A DNA stretch of 64,000 nucleotides from Canna indica (taxonomy: Eukaryota > Streptophyta > Magnoliopsida > Zingiberales > Cannaceae), in assembly GCA_034359265.1 (NCBI GenBank), contig CP136897.1, forward strand, positions 20,206,001 to 20,270,000, given 5' to 3'. The notes under the pieces were generated by a model that did no database searches, was not told the DNA's origin, and saw only the letters and a list, made by a program, of their open reading frames with translations. Below, one piece after another: positions 1 through 11,049 of the stretch. Every line of letters begins with the position of its first letter. Positions within the stretch are counted from its first letter, which is position 1. The position numbers were made by a program, and so were the translations under genes.

Positions 1-299
1 CTGACTCCATATTCTGTCGAGCCTTCCCCACCTTCCTAGAAAAGGTCATACTTCTATGGTTCTCCACCCTCCCATCAAGATCTGTACACACATTCCAAGA
101 GCCCTCCAAGGCGTTCATCAACCAATTCTCATCTCGGATCTATTCCAAGACTAATGACTCCCTCCACTACATCAAGCAAGGACGAAATGAACCACTGAGG
201 GACTATCTAAAGAGATTCAATGTCGTGGCCATGGAGTTCCCTAACCCCGACCCTCACGTTGAGCTGTATTCTATCAAGCACGATTTAAAACTCAGATAG
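1..299 (+). pseudogene. gypsy gag fragment (Retrotrans_gag-like)
   Basis: An open frame from the window edge reads LPSRSVHTFQEPSKAFINQF, then a stretch ending YLKRFNVVAMEFPNPDP, and ends at a TAG near 298. The W-x-L-P-x-R-S-I/V spacing and the F-x-x-Q-F-S-S-R-I motif are typical of the capsid region of Tat-lineage gag proteins. The N-terminus is off the window. A frame continuing toward 640 is broken by several stops. Confidence 0.7.
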
Positions 300-637
300 T
301 TCACGAAATAGATAGCTTTGTCCAAGCCAAGAACTATGGCCGAGTTTCGAGAACGAGCAATGTGCTCCAAGGAGATCGAAGAACTTAGATAAGCTAAAGA
401 AGTCGACAGGCAGACTAACAAAGATGGTGCCGATGATGAAAAAGCGAAAAAAAGCCCGACAAGAATGGAGAAGGGCAAGATCATCGAGGACAAGACGACA
501 ATAAAAGGAAGAGATCATTGCCTCAACCTAGCGCCAGATACGACAAATATATCCCCATTGAACACCAAAAGGGATACCATTTTTGGGGAAATTTATGACC
601 TACAACTTCTTAACATCCTGGCAACACCGAGAAATAG

Positions 638-841
638 ATGATATTGCCCAATGCCGATAGAAGCAATAAGTGTGAATTCCATCGCATCTATGGGCACACC
701 ATCGAGGAATGTGTGGTGCTTAAAGACCAAATGGATAATTCGATATGGGAAGGATGGCTCGATCGCTACATTAATCGCAGAAGGAGACGTAGCCTGGATC
801 AGAACAACCATGATCACCGACGCGGAAGTCAGAGTATGTAG
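638..841 (+). pseudogene. gypsy gag C-terminal piece with degenerate zinc-finger-like motif
   Basis: The frame contains NKCEFHRIYGHTIEECVVLKD, close to the C-x-x-H-x4-H-x4-C motif at the end of Tat gag proteins, followed by a basic arginine-rich segment. It sits in the expected place between the capsid fragment and the protease fragment. It is not a free-standing gene: the ATG at 638 lies inside a decayed polyprotein. Confidence 0.6.
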
Positions 842-1119
842 AACACTCCTAAGCAACACTGGGGGCAATCGAGAAAACGATAGAATAAATTGGTTAAACC
901 TTGAGATCTGCGGGGTCATCGAGCACATACTCGGAGGAATCGTAGGAGGAGGCGAGACAATCTTGGACAGAAAAAGGTCCCTCTGAGTAATTATGGAAGT
1001 TGACGGCATGACTCACTCGCAGAGTGGCTGTGCTAGAACCCTGGTAATATCATTTTATGAATTTAATTTCTAAGGAATTAATGAAAGTATGCACGATCCT
1101 GTCATCATTTTTGTAATCG

Positions 1120-1465
1120 CTGACAACTTTATTATCAAGAAAGTCCTAGTAGACAAAGGAAGCTCGACTGACATCCTCCTCTACTCAATATTCAAAAAGA
1201 TGCAACTAATTGAAATTTCATTCCATTCCTACAATAGAGACCTAGTCGGCTTCTCGGGAGAATGAGTCAACGTTCGAGGCTATGTGTGGCTAAGAACGAT
1301 GTTTGACTCTCAACCGAAGGCTAGGACGATCGATGTGCAATACCTAGTTATTGACATCCCTAGCCCCTATCACATGAATTTGGGGCGACCTTCGCTGAAT
1401 AATCTGGGAGACATCATATCAACTCTCCACCTGTCGCTCAAATTCTCTATTTCAGAGATATAAGT
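1120..1465 (+). pseudogene. gypsy aspartic protease fragment
   Basis: The translation contains VLVDKGSSTDILLYSIFKKM, matching the retropepsin pattern of Tat elements (usually V-D-x-G-S-S-x-D-I-L). The catalytic Asp is present. The flanking LVGFSGE, in-frame stop, VNVRGYVWL segment is also characteristic. At least one stop (TGA near 1264) interrupts the domain, so it is not functional. Confidence 0.7.
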
Positions 1466-1571
1466 GGCAGTAGTCCACGCCGACCAAAAAAAAGCCGACC
1501 GATTCTAAAATGAATGTTTAAAGCAAAAGACAGCCAAACCAAGGGAAGTGTCAAGCATTCCACCCTAGCAA

Positions 1572-2030
1572 GTGCTCTCGATATCTCACACAAAGCAGCA
1601 GCCTATCATATTTAAGTTGGGCCCAAACAAGGATATGCAAGAGCGGCCCCAGCCCGCCAACGACCTAGAGCTCATACGGATCGCAGTGTTGCCCGAGCAG
1701 GAGACATTCATGGAAGCTGGCCTCCCAACCGAGCCCAAAACTCAACTCGATGCTTTGCTAAAAAATAACACCGACTTGTTCGCATGGATGCATGTCGACA
1801 TGTCAGGGATAGACCCCAAATCATCCGCCATGAGCTCATCATTGACCCTCGGGTCAAATCCGTGGCACAGGAGGAAGGAAAATTTGGAGCCGAGCACCGA
1901 CAAAAGGACCCTTACCCCGATGTCGGAATCAAAGACACGGAAGAAGAAAATTCACAACCTATTATTGGGCAAGATAACGACGACTTTTAAGCAAGGGAAC
2001 CCTCCCTGGAAAGGTACCAATCCTTAGTCC
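1572..2030 (+). pseudogene. gypsy RT leader fused by deletion to the end of the second RNase H
   Basis: The first part, with LDALLKNNTDLFAWMHVDMSG followed by PKSSA, is the segment just before reverse transcriptase in Tat polyproteins. The RT core itself (YVDD box) is missing. The frame ends near 2027 in sequence that in a neighbouring frame reads AREPSLERYQSLVHSL, a motif of the archaeal-type RNase H downstream of RT. This places a deletion of over 1 kb between about 1900 and 1990. Confidence 0.65.
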
Positions 2031-2560
2031 ATTCGTTGGTAAATAATGATGATCACTATGTAATCCAGTGCACACCTCAAGAGGAAATCACCCGAGCCAA
2101 TCTGCCACCCAAATTTGTCGACATTCAGAAGCCGCAAAACAACATGTCGATCATTCAACAAATCAATGACTGATCGAGCATCCAGCCGATCAACATTCCG
2201 GTCGAGGTTTGAACGACCGAGCAAACAATCGACTATACAACCAACAGCTTAGTCGAGACAGCTAACCAAGTCAACCTAACATGGCTTAGAAAGAAGCTTA
2301 ACCAAGCTAAAGAACGTTGGCCCGAAGAGCTATGGGGCTATAACTCGACCACACAGTCGTCTACTCCAACCCTTGCTGAGCAAAATAACCCAGAAGACTG
2401 TCAGGATGAACTTGACCTCGTCAAGGAAAAAATGAAAGCTCGCCCAAGTCAGGGAAGAAGCAACCTCCCCTCCCTAACTACAAATGGTTGGTACACTCTT
2501 TTTTCTTCACAACGGTTTTTTCCCTTAGGGTTTTTCCCTTTGAAGGTTTTAACTAGGCAT

Positions 2561-3840
2561 AACCATGTGTAGGCCGAGCGCCCTACTCAATGGGACCCAA
2601 TGTAACATCAATCTCCTTTCATTCAATAAAGAAAGTGTTGTTTGGACCATTTTGGGTGGAAACGTAACCCGATTAGCGTATTTTCGGATTCTATTTTTTC
2701 CTTTCTTTTTCTTAATTGTTAAGATGCTTGAAAGTATGATTATGGATTAGCCCTATGTGTTGTGATTGTGTGTAAAATGTGGTTGTGTTGATTGCTTGTA
2801 AATTTGTAAAATTCCAGTATTGTAACTTTTAAATAGGGCATGCGTACCCCTGCCTTCAATTCCTCTTGAGTATTCTAATTGTAATCTTATTCTTCATCTC
2901 CTTAAACCTTTCCCCAAGGTTTGTTTGGGTTCTTCTTCTTTTAGTTTTGTAAAATTAGAAGTTTAGGGGCAGATTCACGACGAGCACGCTTGCTGCCCCG
3001 TTTTGGTGCGTGCACGGAGAGGAGGTGTTCGACGCCATGATGATGACGACTTGAACCCTGAGAAGGAACTGATGGAACCGACAACCTTCAAGATGATTTT
3101 GGGCAGCGCCTTGGCGAGACGAAGCTACCTAAAACCCTAGGATGATGGCCTTGGTTCGCCCGGTGGCTCGGGTGGAACCCTTAGAACATCCATAATCATC
3201 CTTATTTATTTTATGCTTTTATTTATTGTTTTTGCTTCAATTGTTGATAGCTTAGATAATTATGATTGCATGAAAATATCCTCCAATAATATTGATTCCA
3301 AATGGCTATGATATTAAGAATATCGGTCATGCCTTCCATCGTTGTGAGGTACAAGTGTGTCTATTGTCACAACGAATTTGTTGTGCAAACACAAGGCCTT
3401 TTTGTGATGATAGACACGTTGTATCTCATATGACACATATCATTGTGTCTCTACTACTAGCTTGAACATGACTTACCTTGTTGAGCAAACTCAAGGGTGG
3501 TTGTTTTCTCGCTAGGGTAAACGAACGATGGGTCCGACTCAACTAGGGCTCCTTGGTTTGTTGTGCAAACACAAGATCATGGTAACCCTAGAGGCAAAAC
3601 TTGATGGAAGTCGCATAACGATGTGATCGGTAAAGAGTTACCTACCCATGGACCTATTAGGGTTTATCGTGTTAAATGCGTGACCCGAGTAGGAGAAGTG
3701 GGGTTCCATCATCGCCTAAGGAAGTCTACCAACGAGGACTTTCCGCTTCCCAATAGGAGGGTCATTTGGGAACCGCGAAAATTAGTGGGAGACATGATAA
3801 GTTAAAAGACCATAATAATCATGCATATAGAATGGTAGCT
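2561..3840. other. unassigned sequence upstream of the copia gag
   Basis: About 1.3 kb with no coding similarity that I recognise. It includes the presumed gypsy 3' LTR tail, a T/C-rich stretch (2870-2960), and a segment at 3320-3600 in which TTGTGCAAACACAAG recurs. It most likely contains the 5' untranslated region of the copia element that follows. I found no tRNA primer-binding site and no sequence resembling that element's 3' LTR, so its 5' LTR seems lost or too diverged to see. Confidence 0.35.
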
Positions 3841-3900
3841 CATGTTTGTTTTTACTTTTCCTTGTAGCATTTCATTATCGCCATATCATCTACACTGTCA

Positions 3901-4647
3901 TTGCGAAGCATACTTGATGCAAATAAACTCACTGGACCGAACTATGTCGATTGGTTGCGAAACCTAAGGATTGTCCTCACCCAGGAGAAACTTTCCTATA
4001 TTCTTGATAACATGCCACCAGATGCCCCTTCCCAAAGGACTACAGAGGAAGTGAGAACCACTTACAAGAAGTGGCAAGATGACAGCACTACTGTTCAGTG
4101 CATAATGCTCGCCTCTATGTCTGATGTGTTGCAGCAACAACATGAAAAGATGGACGCATGAGCCATCCTCTCTCACCTCAAGGAGTTGTACGGTGAAGAG
4201 AGACGGACTGCTAGGTTTGAGCTATGACGACAGGGACCCATGTTGAAACCCATTTTCTGAAACTAATTGATTTGATCAGGAGGTTAAAGAAATTGGGCAT
4301 AAACATTGATAAGGGGCTAAGTCAAGACTTAATACTCCAATCCCTTCCAAGGTCATTTTCACAGTTTATCATTAACTACCATATGAACAAGCTGGACGGC
4401 CTCGCTTCTCGAGCTCCTTAATATGCTGAAGACTGCTGAGTCCCACCTTCTGAAGGAAAAGGATAAAGTCTTGTTAGTGGGTAGTGCCCCTATAAAGGCA
4501 AAGAAGCGCTCTGTTAAGAACAAAACGAAAAACAAAGATGTGAAACCCAAAAAAGATATCAAGAAGAAAGGAAAAAAGGCTCCTAAGGGCATCTGTTTCC
4601 ATTGTGGTAAAGATTGCCACTAGAAGCGCAACTACAAGGAGTATTGT
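3901..4647 (+). pseudogene. copia gag (UBN2-type) with damaged zinc knuckle
   Basis: The reading frame begins around SLRSILDANKLTGPNYVDWL, the conserved N-terminus of this copia gag group, and continues through the UBN2-type region to a lysine-rich tail and a CCHC knuckle at about 4597-4635. The knuckle reads FHCGKDCH, stop, KRNYKEY: the residue after the His has become a stop and the last Cys is now Tyr. Another stop follows RMDA-like sequence near 4159, with frame changes near 4220 and 4420. The usual ATG is missing just before LRSIL. Confidence 0.75.
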
Positions 4648-4661
4648 TACGCCCCGCCTAG

Positions 4662-5285
4662 TAGGGGTGAGCATTGATTCGGTTCGGTTAAAAATAGAAT
4701 CAAAAATTCGGTTAATCGAACCGAACCAAAGGAAATTTTTTAACCGTTTACCGAACTGAAAAAATTCGATTAATTCGATTCGGTTAACCAAAAAATAATA
4801 ATAATTAAAAAACCAATTTTTTTTTCAAAAAACACACATATGTTAAGACTCAAACCCAGGCATTTGAAAACCAAGCTTTATTTTTTACCACTCTAACCAT
4901 CTTAGCAAATTTTATTATCAATTTTTTCTAACTAAGACGTATTATATATAATCGAATGTAAAATAAATAATATTACACAACAGTAGGATTCGAACCTGAC
5001 GGGTGGGAAGTTTAACATTACACCTAACCACTAAGGCAAATACCAACATCCATTATAATTGTTATTATATGTATATATATATATATACATAATATATTTA
5101 TATATTCGATTAATTCGGTAAATTAACCGAACCATCGGTTAATTTATCGAACCGAACCAAAAACCGAAATCCAAAATTTCTTTAACCGAAAACCGAACCG
5201 AAATTAATTCGGTTCAGTTAAATCGGTTTCAGTTCGGTCGGTTTCGGTTCGGTTTCGGTGAATCAGGGAATTTTGCTCACCCCTA
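4662..5285. mobile_element. hAT-type MITE, 624 bp
   Basis: Terminal inverted repeats TAGGGGTGAGCA and TGCTCACCCCTA are perfect over 12 bp and are flanked by an 8-bp duplication CCGCCTAG (4654-4661 and 5286-5293). Eight-base duplications and TAGGGGTG-type ends are the signature of hAT elements. Subterminal sequence is rich in TCGGTT/AACCGA repeats in inverted orientation. It carries no coding sequence, so it is non-autonomous. The homologous place in the other LTR (near 8948) is uninterrupted, which proves insertion after the LTR element. Confidence 0.93.
4830..5050 (-). other. two tRNA-like (SINE-like) modules inside the hAT MITE
   Basis: Read on the minus strand, 4983-5045 contains TTAGTGGTTAGG (A-box-like) followed about 30 bases later by GGTTCGAATCC, a perfect B-box. 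A second, more degenerate pair lies at 4843-4915: ATGGTTAGAGTGG then GGGTTTGAGTC. Both pairs point the same way. They look like remnants of tRNA genes or tRNA-derived SINEs. No complete cloverleaf is evident, so I do not call a tRNA gene. Confidence 0.45.
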
Positions 5286-7539
5286 CCGCCTAGATTCATC
5301 CCCAATAAGGGAAACCTCCTAAGAGAAGCGTAACCAACAGTCCAACCAACATCTCACATCAAAGTATATACAAAGAAATGTCAACAAAATCAACTATAAA
5401 ATTCTGAACCAAAACTACAAGGTAGCAACTGATATCAACATACAGTCCAACAATCTAACTAAAACAATAAAGAGAAACAAAAGCAGATGCGTCTTCTCCT
5501 CCAGGACTCTAGCTACCCAACTCCAACTATCGACATACCTGCAAATCTGAGGCATAACAAACAACATCAGCGGAAAGCTGAGTACGTAGGAGAATCAATA
5601 TGTCAATAATAAGAACAATAATCATGATGCGATGATACTGCCAAATACAACAATATACGATTCTGCAATAAAATGAAATATGTCAACAACAAGACACATT
5701 TTCACCTATCCACTAATGCAACTCATATCAATTAAGAGCGTAGTGGACAAGTGGATTTCCCCCGTACTCTAGCACCTCGAGAGTGGCACCTCAAGCTCGC
5801 TCAAGCAGGAGGTGCGACCATCCAAGGAAAGTTCGCCAACGTTTAACATCACGACGCCGCACACGAGCCCATCGATGTCTAACAGCGCGACCCCGCACAA
5901 GCAACTCAGGTGAAACTTCCGTGATCACCGGTGTCACCGTCCATGCACCTCGGGCAATAAATCAATAGTGTCCGGGCTTGCGCCCACAACGGTTATAATG
6001 CAGATGTCAACAACAACTGGCCTACGATACTAGCAAATATAACTGATACAATAATAAGCAACATGATAACTAGATCTCACCACATGACAATCACAATTGA
6101 TCTATGATGCTAACGACAATAAATGCTACAACAACTATCAACTGAAGATGCAACCAAAATAATTCATGTTAGCAAATACAACTTATGATAACGCTAACAA
6201 TGTGCACCATGCCTAGCATAATATCATGCACAATAATCATCAATGCATAACAGCTAATCAGACTCATGCAATTATCAACATGGCATGTTCAACAACATAA
6301 TGCAACTGGAGATCAACGAATTTTAGAAGCAAATCAAACAAATAGAGGCAAGGGGTAAAATTGTCAATTTACCCATTCAATATTCATCGGCTACAACAGA
6401 AGTCAACTCGCACCCACCACAACTATCTATACTCTAAATCACCACATAACATAGAATACAACTATATATCCTACATTATTTAATTACTTATCAACTGAAT
6501 TAATAACTCGTGTCTACTAAATAACACTGAAATATGGGAAATACCTACCAGATAACCTCCGATCGGAAATCTGACACCACCATTGTGTTTAGAACGCGAA
6601 AATCTACAACTTTGATATTCACCTCGATTCGCGACGATCCTACGATCAATTCTTAAAATATCCCAATAATATATAAATATCAATCTATTTCATGCGAAAC
6701 AACTCACCTTTTTAATTATCTAATTTATTAAATCAAATAAAACCCATCGTCTTCGCTCGTCTCAGCCCCTGACGCCGCCCTCCCCTCTCCTCCTCTATTT
6801 GTGCTCGGCGGTCCCCCAAATCGTCGATGAACATCCGTCGGCCCTCCGCCGGCCCCTCCCACGGCCTCCGACGCCAGTGGGATCGGCACTTCGCCGGAAA
6901 ACATCGAGCAGCAGCCGCCGGCTGCTGCTGCCATGCCACGGCAGCAATACAACTGCTGCGACTTGGCAGTCGCCAAGGCTGTGTGGCCCGGCACCACTGG
7001 CTTGTCGTCGCCTCCCTCCGGCTGGCTCCGCCTTCCGACTATACATCTCCTCCCATCCTCTTCCCTCAGTTGCCATTGTCGCCAATGAATGGAGAAATGA
7101 GAAGGAAAATGATCGAAAAACAACGGAAAAGAAAGGTAAAAGACTCGTACCTAAAAACTCCTCCAAACTTCGATCTTCACCGAAGTCTTCTCACTGCTGC
7201 CGCCGCACGTCTCGTTCCTCTGTTGCTGCTGCTATAGTAATCGAGAGAGAGAAAGGGATTAAAGAGGAGATTAGGGCTAATTAAATAAGATTATGCACTT
7301 TTGCAAAAAAAACCCTCCAAGAAAGATATTTACAATAAGATCCCCAATTTTTCAGGTCATAATATTCTCCCCACCTAAAGGAATTTGGTCCCCCAAATTC
7401 GAATACCTGTCTCAGGAATATCATGCTGGTCAACACGGACATCCCCCTGGGCCTGCTCCTGGGTTAGTGCAAATGCTCTGGCAAACTGTTGGGTACTCTG
7501 CTGCGAGCCCCTCTGTTGCTGTTGAGAGCTTTGACCTCA

Positions 7540-7690
7540 TGCCTGCCATCTGAGCGGACACTCTTTGCTTATATGACCTGGCTGCCTGCATCTAAAGCAT
7601 ATACGCTGAGGCAGTGGGCAGTCCCTAGCTCCATGGGAAGCATCTCAACACTTGAAACAACGAAACTATCCTCTGTCCGTTTGACATCCC
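7540..7690 (-). pseudogene. paired CCHC zinc knuckles of the gag-only element
   Basis: On the minus strand at about 7558-7606 the translation reads ICFRCRQPGHISKECP, a perfect C-x2-C-x4-H-x4-C knuckle. About 20 residues upstream (7621-7662) a second copy reads CFKC, stop, DASHGARDC, again the CCHC spacing but with a stop inside. They lie downstream of the gag capsid frame but need frameshifts to connect to it. They bind nucleic acid in intact gag proteins. Confidence 0.65.
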
Positions 7691-7782
7691 TGCTGATAGA
7701 AGGGTAGTGAAGACTCTTACGACTATGCTGGTGTCATCTTGGCTCTCTTGGGCTGTAGCGCAAATCCCCAACCACTCTGATC

Positions 7783-8361
7783 CTATGCCTGACCTGGTCG
7801 GATGGCCTCTACATGCTGACTGACTGGAAACATCTCAGCATGAGTCGCCTCCGCTCGGAGTGCCCGCCTCAGAACTCTGTCATACTTCTCCAGCTCCTCA
7901 CTAGCCATCAACCCCTTAATGGAGTTGTTCAGTCCATTGAAGAAGAACTCTGCCCGTCTGCTATCAGTGGAAACCAAATCTGGGACGAACCTCGCGAGTG
8001 CATCAAATTCATCAGCATACTCCTCCACCCGCCTTGTACCCTGACGCAACTGAAGGAACTCCTGTAACTTCTGCCTCGCATAAGTAGCTGGATAATACTT
8101 CTTGAAGAATATCTTCAAGAATCTATTCCAAGTGACAGTCTTCCCTCTCGACATCCTCTGTTGCATCTCCCACCAAACCAGAGCCTCCCCAGTAAAACAA
8201 TAAGTCACCAAACCGACCTGCTCCTCTCCGGGACATCCCGAAACACCAAAAGCCCGCTCCACCTCGCGGACCCACGACTGAGCCACCGCATGGTGGGTGG
8301 TCCCAGAAAAGCTGTCGAATTTACCTCTCCCAAGGCGTAGAAACTGATTCAGTCGGTTCAT
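7783..8361 (-). CDS. gypsy gag capsid domain (gag-only element)
   Basis: A 192-residue open frame containing WWEMQQRMSRGKTVTWNRF, the YYPATYARQKLQEFLQLRQG motif and VEEYADEFDALARFVPD. This is the Retrotrans_gag capsid signature of chromovirus-like gypsy elements, which package the RNA into virus-like particles. The ATG at 8361 follows the primer-binding site by about 560 bases; the frame upstream of it is broken by stops. Zinc knuckles follow after frameshifts at 7540-7690. No pol domain follows, so mobility would need enzymes from another element. The capsid frame itself has no internal stop. Confidence 0.75.
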   Translation of the reverse strand: MNRLNQFLRLGRGKFDSFSGTTHHAVAQSWVREVERAFGVSGCPGEEQVGLVTYCFTGEALVWWEMQQRMSRGKTVTWNRFLKIFFKKYYPATYARQKLQEFLQLRQGTRRVEEYADEFDALARFVPDLVSTDSRRAEFFFNGLNNSIKGLMASEELEKYDRVLRRALRAEATHAEMFPVSQHVEAIRPGQA

Positions 8362-8917
8362 CTTCTACCTCTAGAGGGACTCGGTCTGCACTGGGTCATA
8401 CTGAGCTACTGGCTGCAGCTGCACCGGTGAATCCTCTAAAGGCTCTCCAGCAGACATCGCAAAAGGTGTATCCACACTGCGTGCCGAGTTAGAATCAAAC
8501 TCGGAATCGGACACAGGCTGAGGCTCCATCCGCTCGGTCTGTCCTCCCACTCGGCCACCCAGAGTGCTACTCTAACTGGGCCTACGGCTCGAGCGTGCCC
8601 AACGCTGAAACTATGCTAGAGGGACATCATATGCCAATTCTGACTCACTCGGGTCGGAACTGGATTGACCCGCTCAGTCTACGTAGACTGCCTACCGCCT
8701 CGACCTCGGCCTCGACGTCCACCTCTGAAGGCAGTCCGGACACCCGCGTTACCTCTAGCCTCCATATTTCATAAAAAATAAAAGGACGACTCAGGTTTCA
8801 AATTCAATCAACATCCAAACAATTTAAAAATCAACTTATCAACTTAAAGTAAGGTTGAATTTCATCCTTAGACCTAAACACTCAACCTTAAATCCTATGG
8901 AGGAGACCGATCCTAAA

Positions 8918-8928
8918 CTCTGATACCA
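8918..8928 (-). promoter_or_regulatory. primer-binding site, tRNA-iMet type
   Basis: The minus strand reads TGGTATCAGAG, complementary to the 3' end of plant initiator methionine tRNA, just inside the right-hand LTR (8932). It sets the element on the minus strand with its 5' LTR at 8932-11028. Confidence 0.85.
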
Positions 8929-8931
8929 AAT

Positions 8932-11028
8932 TGTTACGCCCCGCCTAGGTTCATCCCCAATAAGGGAAACCTCCTAAGAGAAGCGTAACCAACAGTCCAA
9001 CCAACATCGCACATCAAGGTATATACAAAGAAATGTCAACAAAATCAACTATAAAATTCTGAACCAAAACTACAAGGTAGCAACTGATATCAACATACAG
9101 TCCAAAAATCTAACTAAAACAATAAAGAGAAACAAAAGCAGATGTGTCTTCTCCTCCAGGACTCTAGCTACCCAACTCAAACTACCGACATACCTACAAA
9201 TCTGAGACAACAACAAATAACATCAGCGGAAAGCTGAGTAGGAGAATCAATGTTAACAATAAGAACAACAATCATGATGTCATGATATTGCCAAATACAA
9301 CAATATACGACTCTGCAATAAAATGTAATATGTCAACAACAAGACACATTTTTACATATCCACTAATGCAACTCATACCAATCAAGAGCGTAGTGGACAA
9401 GTGGGTTTCCCTCGCACTCTCGCACCTCGAGAGTGGCACCTCAAGCCCGCTCAAGCAGGAGATGCGACCATCCAAGGATAGTCCGCCGATATCTAACAGC
9501 ACGACGTCGCACATGAGCCCGTCGACGTCTAACAGCGCGACCCCACACAAGCAACTCGGGTGAAAATTATGTGATCACCGGTGTCACCGCCCATACACCT
9601 CGGGCAATAAATCAACACTATCTGGGCTTGCGCCCACAACGGTTATAATGCAACATGTCAACAACAACTGGCCTACGATACTAGCAAAACTAACTGATAC
9701 AACAATAAACAACATAATAACTAGATCTCACCACATGACAATCACAATTGATCTATGATGCTAACGACAATAAATGCTACAACAACTATCAACTGAAGAT
9801 GCAACCAAAATAATTCATGTTAGCAAATACAACTTATGACAACGCTAACAATGTACACCATGCCTAGCATAATATCATGCTCAATAATCATCAATGCATA
9901 ACAGCTAATCAGACTCATGCAATTATCAACATGGCAAGTTCAACAACATAATGCAACAAGAGATCAACAGATTTCAGAAGCAAATCAAGCAAATAGAGGC
10001 AAGGGGTAAAATCTTTAATTTACCCATTCAGCATTCATCAGCTACAACAGAAGTCAATTCGCACCCACCACAACTATCTATACTCTAAATCACCACCTAA
10101 CATAGAATACCACCATCCTACATTATTTAATTACTTATCAACTGAATTAATAACTCACATCTACCAAATAACATCGAAATATAGAAATGACCTCCGATCG
10201 GAAATATGACACCACCATCACGTTCAGAACGTGAAAATCTACAACTTTGATATTCATCTCGACTCGATCCGACAATCCTATGATCAACTCTTAAAATACC
10301 CCAATAATCTACAAATACCAATATATTTCATGCGATACAACTCACCTTTTTAATTATCTAATTTATAAAATCAAATAAAACACCTCATCTCAGCCCCTGA
10401 CGCTGCCCTCCCCTTTCCTCCTCTGTTTGTGCCCGACGGTCCCCCAAATCGTCGGTGAACACTCGCAGCCCCCGCCCCCCCCCCCCCCCCCCCCCCGCCA
10501 GCCCTCACCGGCCAACCCCTCCCATGGCCTCCAACGCCGATGGGATCAGCCCTTCGCCGAAAAACATCGAGCAGCAGGCGGCTGCTGCTGCCATGCTACG
10601 GCAGCAATACAACTGCTGTGACTTGGCAGCCGCCGAGGCTGCGTGGCCCGGTGCCACCGGCTTGCCGTCGCCTCCCTCCAGCTGGCTCCGCCTTTCGACC
10701 GACTCCGACTATACATCTCCTCCCATCCTCTTCTCTCAATTGCCATTGTCGCCGATGAATGGAGAAATGAGAAGGAAAACGATCGAAAAACAACAGAAAA
10801 GAAAGGTAAAAGATTCTTACCTAAAAACTCCTCCAAACTCCTATCTTAACCGAAGTCTTCTCACTGCCGCCGCCGCACGTCTCGTTCCTCCGCCGCCGCT
10901 GCTACAGTATTCGAGAGAGAGAAAGGGATTGGAGAGGAGATTAGGGTTAATTAAATAAGATTATGCACTTTTGTAAAAAGGCCCCTCCAAGATAGATATT
11001 TACAACAAGGTCCCTAATTTTTCAGGTC
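8932..11028 (-). repeat. 5' LTR of the gag-only element
   Basis: Partner of 4645-7359 with the same ends. It lacks the MITE found in the other copy. It contains an uninterrupted run of about 22 C residues (10475-10496), absent from the partner LTR, where the corresponding sequence is mixed. Short open frames at 10427-10958 on both strands lie in the GC-rich portion and show no protein similarity. Confidence 0.8.
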
Positions 11029-11049
11029 CTTGTAGTAGTAAAGCAGAAG

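Larger units (their letters stand above)
1..2560 (+). mobile_element. Ty3/gypsy (Tat-type) retrotransposon remnant, internally deleted
   Basis: Translated fragments follow the order gag, zinc-finger-like motif, protease, RT leader, RNase H tail and integrase tail, all on the plus strand and all broken by stops and frameshifts. The block between the RT leader (to about 1985) and a segment reading AREPSLERYQSL (about 1988-2025) lacks the whole reverse transcriptase. The same motif lies at the end of the second RNase H in Tat elements, so a deletion joined these two points. A further jump leads to an integrase piece (KKLNQAKERWPEELWGY, about 2290-2340) and then an integrase C-terminal piece (DELDLVKEKMKAR). 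A pyrimidine-rich tract at 2495-2550 and an AATAAA near 2626 suggest the 3' LTR. The 5' end lies outside the window. It cannot be autonomous. Confidence 0.8.
4645..7359 (-). repeat. 3' LTR of the gag-only element (with MITE insertion)
   Basis: It aligns along its length with 8932-11028, for example the shared tracts ATCCCCAATAAGGGAAACC, CGGGCTTGCGCCCACAACGG and GCCATTGTCGCC. The left part is broken by a 624-bp hAT-type MITE (4662-5285) with its 8-bp duplication. Apparent open frames at 6728-7284 arise in a GC-rich segment on both strands and are not genes. On the minus strand the internal side is bordered by a purine-rich tract (AGGTGGGGAGAAT, about 7362-7375) that fits the polypurine tract. 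Confidence 0.8.
4645..11028 (-). mobile_element. gag-only (TR-GAG-like) gypsy LTR element nested in copia I
   Basis: Two long direct repeats, 4645-7359 (about 2083 bp after removing a later MITE) and 8932-11028 (2097 bp), begin TGTTACGCCCCGCCTAG and end near TTTTTCAGGTC. They flank only about 1.57 kb of internal DNA. A tRNA-iMet-type primer-binding site (8918-8928) next to the right-hand repeat fixes the orientation as minus. The internal region codes only for gag; there is no protease, RT or integrase. That architecture is known in plants as TR-GAG. The repeats differ at many positions, so insertion is not recent. I could not find a convincing 5-bp target duplication. Confidence 0.8.

Noticed and set aside
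6728..7284. Overlapping open frames on both strands, up to 161 codons
   Set aside because: They lie in the GC-rich part of an LTR, occur on both strands, recur in the partner LTR at 10427-10958, and have no recognisable protein motif.
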